Shown one piece after another: positions 6,394-7,738 of a stretch of DNA of 7,738 nucleotides. Origin of the DNA: an uncultured Opitutaceae bacterium (GTDB taxonomy: Bacteria > Verrucomicrobiota > Verrucomicrobiia > Opitutales > Opitutaceae); assembly GCA_937128785.1 (NCBI GenBank), contig CAKZMS010000428.1:1-7738 (forward strand), written 5' to 3'. The translations under genes were made by a program, and so were the position numbers. The notes under the pieces were generated by a model. It had not been told where the DNA came from, made no database searches, and was given only the letters and a program-made list of their open reading frames with translations. Each line of letters starts with the position of its first letter. The stretch's first letter is position 1.

Positions 6394-7158
6394 TTACCCT
6401 TTTTCGGCCGGAGCCAACGGCGTCACATACTGGCCTAAAAATTCGCGAATATCTGCTGGAAAATCGGGATGAATATGCGCCACGACCCAATTAAAGTATC
6501 GGGTCATTTCCCGGCTCTCGGCATTGGACTGCTGCAGCGTCGGAGCCGAATAACCAAACGCCTGCGTGCCGTCATCGCGATAAATCCGCAGTTGCGGCGG
6601 CGTGGCTCCGTTACGCACGAAGAAGTCGTGAATCCGGAACTCGAATCCTTGCAGTGCATCATCCTCAATATTCCGCCACAAGGTGAGATAGGTGGAGCCG
6701 GCCGAAAAGAACCGTCGGGCCACCAGACCGGGTTCGGTTTGCGTCAGGTTGGCGGCATCCACTTCCTTGAGCGAGTTGCCCACTTCGATCGGCTCAAGCA
6801 GCTGGATCAGACTCTCCCGGTCTTCGAATTTGTTCTCATCATACTTCAAACCAACCTGGGTGTTCCCACCGGTCAGGTTCACATTGGCGACGATGGAAAT
6901 TTGTTTGAACACCATGTCTTCCACCAACAGCCGCACGGTGCAACGCGCGCCGGGAGCGATCGGTCGATCTCCCACCAAGACGACACGAATACCCGAGGTG
7001 GATATGTTCATGATCTCCACCGGGAAGGCCGACAGCCCTACCACGATCTCCGCCCGCAAAGGCGAGTCCGCGGGAATTACATAACGCTTCGCCAGCCGCT
7101 GCTCAGCTTGCTCAACGTCACTCGGTGCGACTCGGAAAATGCGACCAAAGAGACCCAT
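6394..7158 (-). CDS. PilZ-domain protein with uncharacterised C-terminal domain
   Basis: A 254-residue cytoplasmic protein with no signal peptide or membrane helix. The N-terminal part is a PilZ domain: the R-x3-R motif at Arg21-Arg25 (QRLAKRYVIP), the N-x-S-x-x-G motif at Asn51-Gly56 (NISTSGIRV), and beta strands to about residue 120 (TQVGLKYDENKF). Both halves of the cyclic di-GMP binding site are intact, so binding is expected. Residues from about 145 to 250 form a second mixed alpha/beta region with many aromatic residues (FFSAGSTYLTLWRNI, GFEFRIHDFFVRNG, TRYFNWVVAHIHPDF, REFLGQYV) that I do not recognise; it is presumably the output or partner-binding part. It converges on the transglutaminase gene, with 35 bases between stops. 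It lies 85 bases downstream of the phosphotriesterase-like gene on the same strand, so cotranscription is possible. No Shine-Dalgarno precedes the ATG at 7158. Confidence 0.87.
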   Translation of the reverse strand: MGLFGRIFRVAPSDVEQAEQRLAKRYVIPADSPLRAEIVVGLSAFPVEIMNISTSGIRVVLVGDRPIAPGARCTVRLLVEDMVFKQISIVANVNLTGGNTQVGLKYDENKFEDRESLIQLLEPIEVGNSLKEVDAANLTQTEPGLVARRFFSAGSTYLTLWRNIEDDALQGFEFRIHDFFVRNGATPPQLRIYRDDGTQAFGYSAPTLQQSNAESREMTRYFNWVVAHIHPDFPADIREFLGQYVTPLAPAEKG

Positions 7159-7243
7159 GGGGAGGAACCAAGGAAAACGCCCGGTACAACTTCAGCGCAA
7201 GAGGGGAATATGCGTAGCCGCACCGTCCGCCCAATAGCCGGCC

Positions 7244-7738
7244 CTACTGTTTCCTCACCCCGATCGACAAGGCCCGACCGGGATTGAGGGTCATCAGTTG
7301 GTGCAATTGATCCTCCGTAAATCCCGCGGCGCGCAATCGGGGCAGCATCTCCTCGAAGATCAGGGTGTAACCCCGAATCGTGCCGCCTCCGGGTTTCGCC
7401 GGATCATACCAGCCCGCGTCATGCGACAGCAGCACCTGATCCCAATACCCCGCGTCCCGCAGTTTCTGGCACAGCGCAACATGACGGTCGATCAATCGTG
7501 GCCGCACGCCATCCAGCGAAATCCACGCCCCCCGCTCGGCTGCCGTCAGCAAATCTTCATCCTGCGCCCCTTGCGCATGCACCCAGATCCACGCGGAAGG
7601 GTGCACCCCGTGCTCGGCCAGAATATCGAGCTGCGCCAATCCCGGCCCCGGCCCCGTATGGACCGCAATGGTCAACCCCGTCTCGAGGTGCGTGAGAGCT
7701 GCCGCATGAATCAAGGTGGCGTCCATTTCCGACAATTC
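7244..7738 (-). CDS. phosphotriesterase-family metal hydrolase (N-terminus cut by window edge)
   Basis: The last 164 codons of a gene that enters from the right edge; the N-terminal half, with the HxH pair and bridging Lys, is outside. Numbering from the edge, seen: ATLIHAAALTHLETG then IAVHTGPGPG (His27, matching the metal ligand on strand 5), WVHAQGAQDEDLL (His54, strand 6), and LLSHDAGWYDPAKPGGG (Asp107, the strand 8 metal/catalytic Asp), ending with the typical TLNPGRAL motif. These fit the phosphotriesterase (PTE/PHP, PF02126-type) branch of the amidohydrolase superfamily. Known members include organophosphate hydrolases and many lactonases; the promiscuity of the family means the natural substrate cannot be named. 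A TTG near the edge is in the middle of a conserved helix and is not the real start. It is followed by the PilZ gene 85 bases on, same strand. Confidence 0.88.
   Translation of the reverse strand, partial: ELSEMDATLIHAAALTHLETGLTIAVHTGPGPGLAQLDILAEHGVHPSAWIWVHAQGAQDEDLLTAAERGAWISLDGVRPRLIDRHVALCQKLRDAGYWDQVLLSHDAGWYDPAKPGGGTIRGYTLIFEEMLPRLRAAGFTEDQLHQLMTLNPGRALSIGVRKQ

Noticed and set aside
6390..6404. GGG-TTTA-CCC followed by TTTTT at the convergent end of the transglutaminase and PilZ genes
   Set aside because: A three-base stem is too short to form a terminator; the T run is part of the PilZ 3' end.

Overview
The window looks like an ordinary stretch of GC-rich (by eye about 60%) bacterial chromosome. 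It holds nine protein-coding genes, two of them cut by the window edges. The lack of clear Shine-Dalgarno sequences before most starts, the high GC and the mix of families are compatible with a Verrucomicrobiota (Opitutales-like) organism, but this is inference; there is no marker gene to fix the taxonomy. I see no rRNA, tRNA, insertion sequence, CRISPR array, phage gene or toxin/defence cassette, and no intergenic gap reaches 300 bases.

Layout. An MscS-type mechanosensitive channel (minus strand) runs off the left edge. It is divergent from a plus-strand block: a small four-helix membrane protein, a strong GC hairpin that probably ends its transcript, a short Dps-type mini-ferritin, and a 70-residue two-helix (TM2-like) membrane protein. 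This block converges on a minus-strand HPRT-like phosphoribosyltransferase. That gene is in turn divergent from a secreted YtcJ/Amidohydro_3-type amidohydrolase, which is followed on the same strand, after 179 bases, by a membrane-anchored protein with an extracytoplasmic transglutaminase-like domain. The last block is on the minus strand: a phosphotriesterase-family metalloenzyme (N-terminal part outside the window), then 85 bases, then a PilZ-domain protein with an uncharacterised C-terminal half.

How the genes work together. No single pathway is evident. Several products suit envelope and stress physiology (osmotic channel, iron storage/peroxide protection, small membrane proteins, periplasmic transglutaminase, c-di-GMP effector), and one is nucleobase/nucleotide-related. 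The frequent strand changes suggest mostly single-gene transcripts. I did not find a convincing new multi-gene system. The most interesting single items are the phosphoribosyltransferase with altered active-site positions, the unassigned output domain attached to PilZ, and the two-helix-anchored transglutaminase.
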